The notes below the pieces were generated by a model. It ran no database searches and was not told where the DNA came from. It worked only from the letters and a program-made list of their open reading frames with translations. From Clostridiales bacterium mt11 (lineage in GTDB: Bacteria > Bacillota > Clostridia > Tissierellales > Tepidimicrobiaceae): a stretch of DNA of 64,000 nucleotides. Within the stretch, counting starts at the first letter, position 1. Each line of letters starts with the position of its first letter. Position numbers and translations under genes: made by a program. The stretch spans positions 1-64,000 of the forward strand of contig LN874947.1 in NCBI GenBank assembly GCA_001282665.1, in the 5' to 3' direction. Shown one piece after another: positions 1 to 7,747 of the stretch.

Positions 1-62
1 CTTCACACTGTTAAGTTTTCTAGGTTCATTGTTGTCAGCGGTGTTTCGCAGCTGACTTATTA
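1..62 (-). other. rRNA operon leader (16S gene lies beyond the left edge)
   Basis: Read on the minus strand, the last bases before the left edge contain CCTAGAAAACTTAACAGTG. This resembles the boxA-type antitermination leader that precedes 16S rRNA in Firmicutes. A GTCAGC...GCTGAC hairpin lies at about 37-59. The 16S gene itself is not in the window, so this rests on the leader motif and on the two strong promoters just upstream of it. Confidence 0.7.
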
Positions 63-91
63 ACTATAACAAATTTGAATCTTTATGTCAA
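63..91 (-). promoter_or_regulatory. rRNA promoter P2 (proximal)
   Basis: On the minus strand TTGACA (86-91) is followed after 17 bases by TATAGT (63-68). This is a near-perfect vegetative sigma factor promoter directed at the rRNA leader at the left edge. It is one of a tandem pair, the usual rRNA arrangement. Confidence 0.8.
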
Positions 92-154
92 GAACTTTTT
101 TAAACTTTTTTATTTTGTAAGTTTAATTTGTTATTGTTTCCCGACAGCTATTTT

Positions 155-183
155 AATATACCAGCTTTTTTTATTTTTGTCAA
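155..183 (-). promoter_or_regulatory. rRNA promoter P1 (distal)
   Basis: On the minus strand TTGACA (178-183) is followed after 17 bases by TATATT (155-160). It lies 92 bases upstream of a second promoter with the same spacing. Both point to the rRNA operon beyond the left edge. Confidence 0.8.
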
Positions 184-222
184 CGGTTATTTTAAAAAAT
201 AATATTTTATTTCCATTTATCT

Positions 223-275
223 TATATATTTGATAGAATAAAGCTATAATAAATCCTATATATTTGATAAAATAA
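223..275 (+). repeat. Direct repeat upstream of the LysR gene, possible operator
   Basis: The string TATATATTTGATA(G/A)AATA occurs at about 223-240 and again at about 257-274, 34 bases apart. It lies between the rRNA promoters and the LysR start. The spacing is about three helical turns, which would suit two regulator-binding sites on one face of the DNA. In such AT-rich sequence the repeat could be chance. Confidence 0.35.
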
Positions 276-332
276 TGATATAGTAGATAAAACAAGTCTC
301 ATAAAATAGCAAAAGAAAGTGGTGATTATAAT

Positions 333-1256
333 TTGGATTTAAGACAACTTGAAACCTTTATTGAAGTAGCTAATTTAAAAAGTTTTTCTCGTGCTGCAGA
401 AAAACTTTTCATAACACAACCGACTGTAACCAACCATATTCAGAACTTAGAAAAAGAGCTGGGAACCCTTTTAATTAATCGTTCAGGTAAAAACATATCC
501 TTAACAGAAGCTGGTAGTTTGCTTTATAAATACGCTATTAATATTATAAACTCTTGTGAGATGGCAAAGTTTGATTTAGCATCCTATAAAGGACGGATTC
601 AAGGTCATATACATGTTTATTCTAGTTCCGTCCCAAGAAAATATATATTACCTAGTATTATAAAAAGCTTTTTACAGCAATATCCCGATGTATCTTTTAC
701 TTTAGCTGATAATGATTCAAAAAATGTTATAAATAGTATTATAGAAGGAGATACAGACTTTGGTATTGTAGGGGCTAAGTATCCTTCTAGTAATTTAGAT
801 TATATTGAACTAATAGAAGATAAACTATTAGTAATAGCTCCAAAAAATCATTATTATTCTAAACCTAATTATTCTTACTTATCACTAAAAGATATTTTAA
901 ATGAAAAAATTCTTCTAAGAGAAGAAGGTTCAGGAACTAGAGATTTATTAGAAAATGTATTGAAGAAAAAACATATTAGCATCGATGATTTAAAGATTGG
1001 AGCTTTTATTGAAGACTCTGAAACGATTAAAGAATTGGTACATTTAGGGGTAGGTATAAGCTTTCTATCGGAAAGAGCCGTAGCAGATGATATTAATTTA
1101 GATAAATACAAAGTCTATTATGTAGACGGAATTGACCTAAGCAGAAAATTCTATTTCGTTTATCACAAAAAAAGACAGCTATCCCCTTTAAATGAAACCT
1201 TTAAAACCTTTGTTTTAGACTATATAGATGAATTTTCAACAAAGCCTTCCCTGTGA
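333..1256 (+). CDS. LysR-family transcriptional regulator
   Basis: This 307-residue protein has the LysR layout: an N-terminal winged helix-turn-helix (about residues 2-61, with a SFSRAAEKLFITQPTVTNHI core) and a periplasmic-binding-protein-like effector domain (about 90-295). The start is TTG at 333, preceded by a GGTG-type ribosome site; no in-frame ATG fits better. The overall sequence, including KELGTLLINRSGK and a linker into GxIHVYSSSVPRKYILP, resembles the regulators named for association with selenium metabolism in anaerobic Firmicutes. That sub-family placement is from memory and unverified. LysR proteins usually control a neighbouring or divergent gene, but the divergent unit here is the rRNA operon, so the target is not evident. 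Confidence 0.9.
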   Translation: MDLRQLETFIEVANLKSFSRAAEKLFITQPTVTNHIQNLEKELGTLLINRSGKNISLTEAGSLLYKYAINIINSCEMAKFDLASYKGRIQGHIHVYSSSVPRKYILPSIIKSFLQQYPDVSFTLADNDSKNVINSIIEGDTDFGIVGAKYPSSNLDYIELIEDKLLVIAPKNHYYSKPNYSYLSLKDILNEKILLREEGSGTRDLLENVLKKKHISIDDLKIGAFIEDSETIKELVHLGVGISFLSERAVADDINLDKYKVYYVDGIDLSRKFYFVYHKKRQLSPLNETFKTFVLDYIDEFSTKPSL

Positions 1257-1290
1257 AATGTATTAGCTATGCCTTCGTGGAAGTGCGCCT

Positions 1291-1334
1291 AAAATAAAAA
1301 GCAAGGAGAAAAAATTCTCCCTGCTTTTTATTTT
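1291..1334. terminator. Bidirectional terminator between the LysR and M18 peptidase genes
   Basis: AAAAAGCA-AGGAGAA pairs with TTCTCCCTGCTTTTT around a four-base loop, with T-rich tracts in both directions. It can serve the rightward LysR gene and the leftward aminopeptidase gene, whose stop codon it overlaps. Confidence 0.85.
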
Positions 1335-2755
1335 GCTTGATAAAATGCTTTATAACCTCTATATGTCATATATACATCAGCTTTACTTACCACCTCATAA
1401 GGAGCATGCATACTAAGCACTGGTACTCCACAGTCTAGTACTTCCATTCCGTACCTAGCTAATATATATGCAATAGTTCCTCCGCCACCTTGGTCCACTT
1501 TGCCTAATTCACCAGTTTGCCATACAATTCCATTATTATTAAATATACGTCTTACATAGTTTATAAATTCAGGGTTTGCATCATTACAGCCACCTTTTCC
1601 TCTAGAACCAGTATATTTTACAATGGCTATGCCTTCTCCCATATATGCACTATTCATCTTTTCATATGCCTCTGGGTAGTTAGGATCAAATCCAGCCGCA
1701 ACATCAGCTGATAAAACTTTAGAATTAGCTAAAGTCTTCTTAAATAAATTCATATTACTTTCACCTTTCAACAGATATATAATATCCATTACAGCATTTT
1801 CAAAGAAAGCAGATGTCATCCCAGTGTTTCCTACACTACCAATTTCCTCTTTGTCAACAAATAAACCTGCTACTGTTTTTTCTGTTTCTTCTATATCCAA
1901 TATTGCCCTTAAAGAAGTAAAAGCACATACTCTATCATCATGTCCATAGCTCATAACCATACTTCTATCGATTCCTAAATCCCTTGATTTCCCTGCAGGA
2001 ACAATTTCTATTTCTGCAGATGTAAAGTCTTCCTCTGTGATATTATACTTTTCATATAAGATATTTAATATATTGAATTTTATCCTATCATTAATGTCCT
2101 TGTCGTTACAAGGTATACTTCCAACTATTACATTTAATCCTTCTCCAGTTATCCCTTCACCAAGCTTCTTTGCCATCTGATCTTTTGCTAGATGTGGTAA
2201 TAAATCGCTTATATATAATACTGGTTCATCATCATTTTCACCGATTTCAATTTCAACCTTTTCTCCATTATCCTTAAATACTACTCCATGTAATGCTAAA
2301 GGCATAGAAACCCATTGATACTTCTTTATGCCGCCATAATAATGGGTTTTAAAATAAGCCATCTTTGTATCTTCATATAAAGGTAATTGTTTTAAATCAA
2401 GTCTTGGAGAATCTATATGAGAGCCTATTATATGAAGCCCCTTGGATATATCTTCTCTTCCAATTATAAATAAGGCTACTCCCTTGTCCTTATTATTCAC
2501 AAATACTTTACTTCCAGGAGCTAATTTTTCTTTCTTCGTTAATAAGTCTTCTAAATCTACAAAGCCTTTTTCTTTAGCCCTTTTTATAATTTCACTATTT
2601 GCCTTTCTCTCAGTTTTAGCATTGTCCAGAAAGCTCTTATAATCTTCATTTAAATTAAATAAATTCTGCTTTTCTTTTTCATCTATTACTTCCCATACAT
2701 TCTTTTTTTCTAATAATAACTTTCCCTTTAATTTTGACTCATCTTTAATTGTCAT
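1328..2755 (-). CDS. M18-family aminopeptidase (aspartyl aminopeptidase-like)
   Basis: A 475-residue cytoplasmic zinc aminopeptidase that trims N-terminal residues from peptides. Family metal-site motifs are visible: GSHIDSPRLDLK near residue 112, GHDDRVCAF near 272, DKEEIGS near 300, and a C-terminal MHAPYEVVSKADV near 448 that supplies the last metal histidine. The length matches the bacterial M18 family. The start is ATG with a TGGAGG ribosome site. Only 15 bases separate it from degU upstream, so it is probably the last gene of the cheW-degS-degU transcript. It has no signal peptide and is likely a peptide-scavenging enzyme in a proteolytic fermenter (inference). Confidence 0.93.
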   Translation of the reverse strand: MTIKDESKLKGKLLLEKKNVWEVIDEKEKQNLFNLNEDYKSFLDNAKTERKANSEIIKRAKEKGFVDLEDLLTKKEKLAPGSKVFVNNKDKGVALFIIGREDISKGLHIIGSHIDSPRLDLKQLPLYEDTKMAYFKTHYYGGIKKYQWVSMPLALHGVVFKDNGEKVEIEIGENDDEPVLYISDLLPHLAKDQMAKKLGEGITGEGLNVIVGSIPCNDKDINDRIKFNILNILYEKYNITEEDFTSAEIEIVPAGKSRDLGIDRSMVMSYGHDDRVCAFTSLRAILDIEETEKTVAGLFVDKEEIGSVGNTGMTSAFFENAVMDIIYLLKGESNMNLFKKTLANSKVLSADVAAGFDPNYPEAYEKMNSAYMGEGIAIVKYTGSRGKGGCNDANPEFINYVRRIFNNNGIVWQTGELGKVDQGGGGTIAYILARYGMEVLDCGVPVLSMHAPYEVVSKADVYMTYRGYKAFYQAK

Positions 2756-2770
2756 AATGCTAACCTCCAG

Positions 2771-3433
2771 TTATATTTTTTTTATATTATTTTTAAATGC
2801 AAATATTGCAGCTTGTATCCTATCATTTACTTCAATCTTTTTAAATATACTAGAAACATGGTTCTTTACAGTTTTCTCGCTTATGTATAGCTTGTCCGCT
2901 ATATCCCTATTATTTAATCCCTCAGCAATTAACGTTAACACTTCATATTCCCTTTTCGTTAAAGCTTTTATCTTTAATAAGTCCTTGTTTAATTCTTTAT
3001 CATTTTTATTTATTCCTTCTACTAATAAAGAAGCAATACTTGGTTGAATATATGTACCCCCTCCATTTACATCTCTAATGGCTCCTATTAGGCTATCAGC
3101 ATCCGAATCCTTTAGTACATAACCTCTTGCTCCAATTTTCATAGTCTCATATAGATATTCCCTGTCTTCATGAATTGTAAGCATTATTACTTTAGAGCTA
3201 ACTCCAAAGTCTTTAAGTCTCCTTAAGACGTCTATTCCATTCATCTTTGGCATATTTATATCCAATAATATTACATCTGGATTATATTCCAAAGCAATTT
3301 CTACAGCTTCTTTTCCATCTCCAGCTTGGGCAATTACATCTATATCATTTTCTAACTCTAAAAGCTGCTTAATCCCTTCTCTCATTAGTACATGATCATC
3401 AGCTATCATTACAGTAATAATATTATTAGACAT
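2771..3433 (-). CDS. degU: Response regulator, NarL/FixJ type (DegU-like)
   Basis: This 220-residue two-component response regulator has a receiver domain (residues 5-120, acidic pocket D12-D13, phosphoacceptor D58 in LLDINMPKMNG, lysine in YVLKDSDAD) and a C-terminal LuxR-type helix-turn-helix (about 155-215, LTKREYEVLTLIAEGLNNRDIA). I place the start at ATG 3433 because AGGAGG sits nine bases upstream; a longer frame from 3451 would make that ribosome site coding. The start overlaps the end of degS by eight bases, which implies translational coupling with its kinase. DegU-type regulators control exoenzymes, motility and competence in Bacillus; the targets here are unknown. Confidence 0.92.
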   Translation of the reverse strand: MSNNIITVMIADDHVLMREGIKQLLELENDIDVIAQAGDGKEAVEIALEYNPDVILLDINMPKMNGIDVLRRLKDFGVSSKVIMLTIHEDREYLYETMKIGARGYVLKDSDADSLIGAIRDVNGGGTYIQPSIASLLVEGINKNDKELNKDLLKIKALTKREYEVLTLIAEGLNNRDIADKLYISEKTVKNHVSSIFKKIEVNDRIQAAIFAFKNNIKKI

Positions 3434-4598
3434 CAAAACTTTCCTCCTCAATTAAAGGTATATATATATTTAATCTTGTTCCTGCTCCTAGAGATGAATT
3501 CACTTGTATCTTGCCGTCTAGCAATTCTAACCTTTCTCTAATATTCATTAATCCAAATCCTCCTGTTGCAGTCCTACCAATCTTGCTAACTTCTTCTACA
3601 TCAAAACCTATTCCATTATCTATTATCGATAAATTAAGCCTCGTTTTGGAAAACTCAACTATTATTCGAACGAATGTCCCTTGAGAGTGTTTGCTTACAT
3701 TACTTAAAGATTCCTGAACTATTCTAAATACAGCTACTTCAATTGCAGGTTCTAAGCTTTTTACACTTCCAATTATATTGAGGTCAACCCCAATTCCTGT
3801 ATCCTCTTGGAAATTATATATATACCTCTCCAAAGTAGGAATAAGTCCTAAGTCGTCTAAAGACATAGGTCTTAAATCGTATATTATCTTTCTTATATCT
3901 TTCAAAGTGTCTCTTACAACAACCCTTAAATTTTTTAATTCTTCTTTAGATTTTTCTTGATTAATATCCATTAATCTTTCACAAAGCTCAGTTTTAACTA
4001 ATATATTGACCATAGACTGAGCTGGTCCATCATGAATATCCCTAGCTAATCTCTGTCTTTCTTCTTCCTGTGCTTCAATTATTCTTATTCCTAAAAACTG
4101 CCGTTTATTAAGATCATCTACTGTAAATAATATTTCATCTAAATTACCTTTTAAATATTCGGTAGCAACACTTACTGATTTCCCAACTTTTTCAGCTTTC
4201 TTATAGACGTCTATAGCAGACTTTAATCTAAGCTCTTTGTCCCCACGCATTTCTATAAGAGTTTTTTCTTCTTCCCTCTTAAGCAATAGTCTTATTCTAA
4301 TTTCATTAGCTCTATCATAGGCTTCTTTTATATCCTTTTCAGAATATATATTAAAGTTTTTGCTCACAGAAGATAGGTAGGCTCTACTTTTTCTTTCTTC
4401 TATTTCTAATAAGTCAACCTCTCTTATTGTTTTATCGACTTTTTCTTTGATTTGGTTTAATTCTTCTTCAATTTTCTTGTATTCATTTCTAGTATGTTCT
4501 ACTATTTCAATTATTTCTTCTCTACTATTTTCAATAGAATATATGGTCTCTTGTAATATTTCATTTATTCTATCAACCTTAGTGCAAGATTCTCCCAT
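3426..4598 (-). CDS. degS: Cytoplasmic sensor histidine kinase, DegS-like
   Basis: A 390-residue soluble histidine kinase. The N-terminal half (about 1-175) is a long coiled coil like the DegS sensor domain. The HisKA_3 dimerisation/phosphoacceptor segment ERQRLARDIHDGPAQ carries the phosphoacceptor at about His189. The HATPase domain follows (NxE region near 295, DNGIGF near 335, GGFGLMNIRERL near 355). There are no membrane segments. ATG 4598 was chosen because GAGGTG precedes it by seven bases; a GTG at 4607 would lie inside that ribosome site. It follows cheW after 18 bases and overlaps degU. Confidence 0.92.
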   Translation of the reverse strand: MGESCTKVDRINEILQETIYSIENSREEIIEIVEHTRNEYKKIEEELNQIKEKVDKTIREVDLLEIEERKSRAYLSSVSKNFNIYSEKDIKEAYDRANEIRIRLLLKREEEKTLIEMRGDKELRLKSAIDVYKKAEKVGKSVSVATEYLKGNLDEILFTVDDLNKRQFLGIRIIEAQEEERQRLARDIHDGPAQSMVNILVKTELCERLMDINQEKSKEELKNLRVVVRDTLKDIRKIIYDLRPMSLDDLGLIPTLERYIYNFQEDTGIGVDLNIIGSVKSLEPAIEVAVFRIVQESLSNVSKHSQGTFVRIIVEFSKTRLNLSIIDNGIGFDVEEVSKIGRTATGGFGLMNIRERLELLDGKIQVNSSLGAGTRLNIYIPLIEEESFDV

Positions 4599-4616
4599 GA
4601 TATACACCTCAAATTT

Positions 4617-5075
4617 CTATAGATCTAACATTTCTATCTCATCTTTTTCCTCATCTGTTAATATTTTTTGTAAGTCTATAAGTATTAATAATCTATCCTC
4701 ACTAATTTTACCTACTCCAATAATATATCTTCTGTCAATTCCTGAAATTATATCTGGTGTAGGATCTATTTGATTTTCTTCTAATCTTAGCGTTTGGGAA
4801 GCTTCATCAACTATAAATCCTATTTCCTTTTCATCTAAATTTATAACTATTATTCTTGTCTCCTTTGTAATTTCTTCTGCTCCTATTTTAAACCTTCTCT
4901 TTAAATTTATTATGGGGATAACATTTCCTCTGTAATTAATAATCCCTTCAATAAAATTAGGAGTGTTGGGAACATGCACTGATTCCTGATGAGGTATTAT
5001 CTCTTTTACATTCATTATATCAATCCCAAACTCTTCTTTACCCAATTTGAATACTACATATTGATTTTCAGCCAT
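4617..5075 (-). CDS. cheW: CheW-like chemotaxis coupling protein
   Basis: The whole 152-residue protein is one CheW domain. CheW bridges chemoreceptors and the CheA kinase. Typical elements are FKLGKEEFGIDIMNVKEII at the N terminus, INYRGNVIPIINLKRRF in the middle and a terminal LLILIDLQKILT strand-helix. The start is ATG with AGGAGG upstream. It is the first gene of a cheW-degS-degU-M18 operon rather than part of a che cluster, so it may couple receptors to another cellular output or be a genomic orphan of the chemotaxis system. No CheA is encoded in this window. Confidence 0.9.
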   Translation of the reverse strand: MAENQYVVFKLGKEEFGIDIMNVKEIIPHQESVHVPNTPNFIEGIINYRGNVIPIINLKRRFKIGAEEITKETRIIVINLDEKEIGFIVDEASQTLRLEENQIDPTPDIISGIDRRYIIGVGKISEDRLLILIDLQKILTDEEKDEIEMLDL

Positions 5076-5153
5076 ACTATTCCTCCTTATTTCCTTAATT
5101 ACTTATATCATTCTACATAAATCGTGTTTATCCTTCTTTAATTATACATTATT

Positions 5154-6284
5154 TTAGTAGGTAATGCTAAGATTCATGTTGATTCTCTGCTCTAAACTTT
5201 CACCTAAATGTCTGTCTATCTCCCTTGTTTGTTTCAAATATTTAGGCAAATTACCATCAAATTTAAATCTTCTACCAAATAAAATTGATTCTAAAGACCC
5301 TTTAATCTGATTTATGATGAATTTTTCATCTTTCACTGTACCATATCTTATATAATCAGCAATTATTAAACTTAAAGCTTCTATAACTTTATCCTTATCG
5401 AAATCCTTTTTAATTAATTTAGTAAAATCTATATTTTCTTTAACATAATATTCTTCGTTATCTCTTGCATCTTTTAACATCTCCTTTGTATAGCCTATGA
5501 TGCAAGTAATGCCAGAACAATTTCCACATTTTTCTTCCCCTAAACAGATCTCATCTAATGCTTTATTTAAAATTCTTGTTTGTATATATAATGTAGCTGC
5601 TACTTCTCTCATAGGTGAATTATTTATATATTTTCTTCTTAGTATCAATCCTCTTATGAATATAATTTGTATGGATATTACGATTCCAAAATAGATAATC
5701 CCATATAAAGGATTTAAAAATTGTTTAGGCAGCCAACTATATAATTTCAGTGTTCCAAAAAATACAAACACCAGTGAGGAAACTATCTTAATAAAAACAT
5801 CTGGTATTTTTTCTCCAATTTTACTTCCAACATAGATTCCTAATCCACTAGTTCCCATCATGCCCAATGTAGTTCCAATCAATATAAAAAATGGGTAATT
5901 TCCTTCTGCTGATAAGGTCATAGCAGTAAGTTGAGTTTTGTCACCTAGTTCACCAACAAAAAATGCCAATGCCACTGTAAGAATTGGTCCAAATGTTTTT
6001 TTATTTTTAGTATCCTCTACATCCTCTTCTCTCAATGCTAATAGCCCAAAGATAACAAACATAAATCCTGCTATCAACTGAATCCAATTCATAGGTATTA
6101 ATTTGGATAGATATCTTCCTAATACTATTGCTAATCCATGATTTAAAAAAACTCCTAGAAACACTCCCATCAACACCTCTTTAACTCTATATTGAGTCGC
6201 AAAGGTCATCGCTATTATCTGAGTTTTATCTCCCATTTCAGCTGCAAATATTAAAAAAAATGCCCTTACTAATTCAGTTAACAT
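5154..6284 (-). CDS. GDT1/TMEM165 (UPF0016) family transporter with a C-terminal cysteine domain
   Basis: Residues 1-205 are the duplicated UPF0016 cation/proton transporter fold: two three-helix units each carrying the signature acidic motif (AAEMGDKTQ near 14-22, VGELGDKTQ near 111-119). Bacterial members export manganese. Residues about 210-376 are an extra soluble domain, absent from typical ~200-residue members, with a CLGEEKCGNCSGITC cluster (spacing C-x5-C-x2-C-x4-C) that could hold an iron-sulfur cluster or zinc. A yybP-ykoY manganese riboswitch precedes the gene, which supports a manganese role. RBS AAGGAG, ATG start. The tail could be regulatory or a metal sensor (inference). Confidence 0.88.
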   Translation of the reverse strand: MLTELVRAFFLIFAAEMGDKTQIIAMTFATQYRVKEVLMGVFLGVFLNHGLAIVLGRYLSKLIPMNWIQLIAGFMFVIFGLLALREEDVEDTKNKKTFGPILTVALAFFVGELGDKTQLTAMTLSAEGNYPFFILIGTTLGMMGTSGLGIYVGSKIGEKIPDVFIKIVSSLVFVFFGTLKLYSWLPKQFLNPLYGIIYFGIVISIQIIFIRGLILRRKYINNSPMREVAATLYIQTRILNKALDEICLGEEKCGNCSGITCIIGYTKEMLKDARDNEEYYVKENIDFTKLIKKDFDKDKVIEALSLIIADYIRYGTVKDEKFIINQIKGSLESILFGRRFKFDGNLPKYLKQTREIDRHLGESLEQRINMNLSITY

Positions 6285-6324
6285 ACTTATTTCTCCTTCT
6301 TCTATAGTATTTTTTATTATATTA

Positions 6325-6371
6325 AAAAGACTTTTAGTTTAATAGATGAATCTATTAAACTAAAAGTCTTG
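6325..6371 (-). terminator. Riboswitch-controlled terminator hairpin
   Basis: On the minus strand AGACTTTTAGTTTAATAGAT pairs with its complement around a tiny loop and is followed by a T-run, about 40 bases before the transporter start. It sits just after the manganese aptamer and is the likely expression platform: terminated without Mn2+ and read through with Mn2+ (family knowledge). Confidence 0.8.
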
Positions 6372-6460
6372 CTCCTCTATATTAAGAGTAAATAAGACCA
6401 GGTATTTCTACCAGTATGTTGACCTTATTTACAGTAATAAGTACTGTAGCTACTCCCTCT
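6372..6460 (-). ncRNA. yybP-ykoY manganese riboswitch aptamer
   Basis: On the minus strand the order is GAGGGAGTAGC, a CAGTA/TACTG hairpin, then GTAAATAAG-GTCAACATACT...ACCTGGT-CTTATTTAC. This reproduces the two conserved docking loops (GGAGTAGC and CAACATACT...ACCTGG) of the yybP-ykoY class, which binds Mn2+. A terminator hairpin follows, and then a GDT1-type manganese transporter, the classical context. The aptamer starts directly at the hutI stop codon, so its promoter lies in hutI or it is co-transcribed with the hut operon. Confidence 0.92.
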
Positions 6461-7737
6461 TAGCATGATATATGTTTGGATTTTTCAAATACTACTTTAC
6501 CGTTTTTCACCACTTTATCTGTGTGATTAATTCCAAAATGGTATATGATATAATTGAGATTTGGAGCATCGAATATAACCAAGTCTGCTTTTTTCCCTAT
6601 CTCTATACTACCAATTTTCTCTTCTAATTTCAATGAGGCTGCTCCATTAATAGTTGCAGCAGTTATAACTTCCTCTGGAGTCAATTTCATAATAATCGAT
6701 GCAAAGCTCATAACCAACTGCATATTTTCTGTAGGGCAAGAGCCCGGATTATAATCTGTCGATAGGGATACTGCCACGCCTTCTTCTATCATCTTTCTAG
6801 CTTTAGCAAATTTATTAGCTTGTAAATTAAAAGATGTAGCAGGCAGTAGGTTGGCTATAACGCCTTTCTCAGCCATCATCTTTATTCCCTTATCACTAGC
6901 TGCAACTAAGTGATCTGCTGAAACACAGCCTACTTCCGCTGCTAATTCTGCTCCGCCTAAAGATTCTATTTCATCAGCATGTACTTTTGCCAATAGTCCA
7001 TGGCTTAGCCCAGCCTCTAATATCTTTTTTGATTCCTCTACTGTAAAAACGCCTTTCTCACAGAAAACATCACAAAATTTAGCTAAGTTTCTTTTTGCTA
7101 CTTCTGGAATCATTTCACTAATTATTATATTAATAAACTCTTTTGGATTATCTTTATATTTTGATGGTATAGCATGGGCAGCCATAAAAGTGGATACTAC
7201 ATCTACTGGATGATCCTCATCTAATTTTTTAGCTATCCCCATTTGTTTTATTTCAGTGTCAAAATCATCTAATCCATATCCAGATTTAGCTTCTACAGTA
7301 GTAACGCCATATCCTAGCATTATATCTAAACTCTTCTTTGCTTTCCTATATAGCTCATCAAAACTAGCCTTTCTTGTAGCACTTACAGTACTGTGTATAC
7401 CACCACCAGCTTCTAGTATATCTAAATACTTTGCCCCATTTAGTTTCATAGCCAACTCGTGTTCCCTTGAACCTCCATGAACTAGATGGGTATGTGAATC
7501 AACTAAACCCGGAGTTACAGTTTTACCTTTTCCATCTAAAAAAAGAGTATTTTCATCGATTTCTATATCAGCTGGCAGTTCTCCTTCTCCTACATAAATT
7601 ATTTTGTCCCCATTAATAGCTACTATACCATTTTTTATAAGACCAATTTCTCTCATTTCCTCTTTAGTCCTTGCTCTACTAGGACCCTTTAGCGTAATTA
7701 AATTATCTATGTTTTTTACAACCAAATCAGCTTTCAT
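6460..7737 (-). CDS. hutI: Imidazolonepropionase
   Basis: A 425-residue amidohydrolase that opens imidazolonepropionate to N-formimino-L-glutamate, the third step of histidine breakdown. It shows the metal-binding VDSHTHLVHGG near residue 80, the family sequence YLDILEAGGGIHSTVSATR near 110, KVHADEIESLGGAELA near 240 and STDYNPGSCPTENM near 320. ATG 7737 is preferred because GTGAGG lies just upstream and it leaves a 10-base gap after ftcD; the in-frame extension to 7770 would overlap ftcD and lacks its own site. It is the last hut gene of the operon and its stop codon abuts the manganese riboswitch. Confidence 0.96.
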   Translation of the reverse strand: MKADLVVKNIDNLITLKGPSRARTKEEMREIGLIKNGIVAINGDKIIYVGEGELPADIEIDENTLFLDGKGKTVTPGLVDSHTHLVHGGSREHELAMKLNGAKYLDILEAGGGIHSTVSATRKASFDELYRKAKKSLDIMLGYGVTTVEAKSGYGLDDFDTEIKQMGIAKKLDEDHPVDVVSTFMAAHAIPSKYKDNPKEFINIIISEMIPEVAKRNLAKFCDVFCEKGVFTVEESKKILEAGLSHGLLAKVHADEIESLGGAELAAEVGCVSADHLVAASDKGIKMMAEKGVIANLLPATSFNLQANKFAKARKMIEEGVAVSLSTDYNPGSCPTENMQLVMSFASIIMKLTPEEVITAATINGAASLKLEEKIGSIEIGKKADLVIFDAPNLNYIIYHFGINHTDKVVKNGKVVFEKSKHISC

Positions 7738-7747
7738 ATGCCTCACC

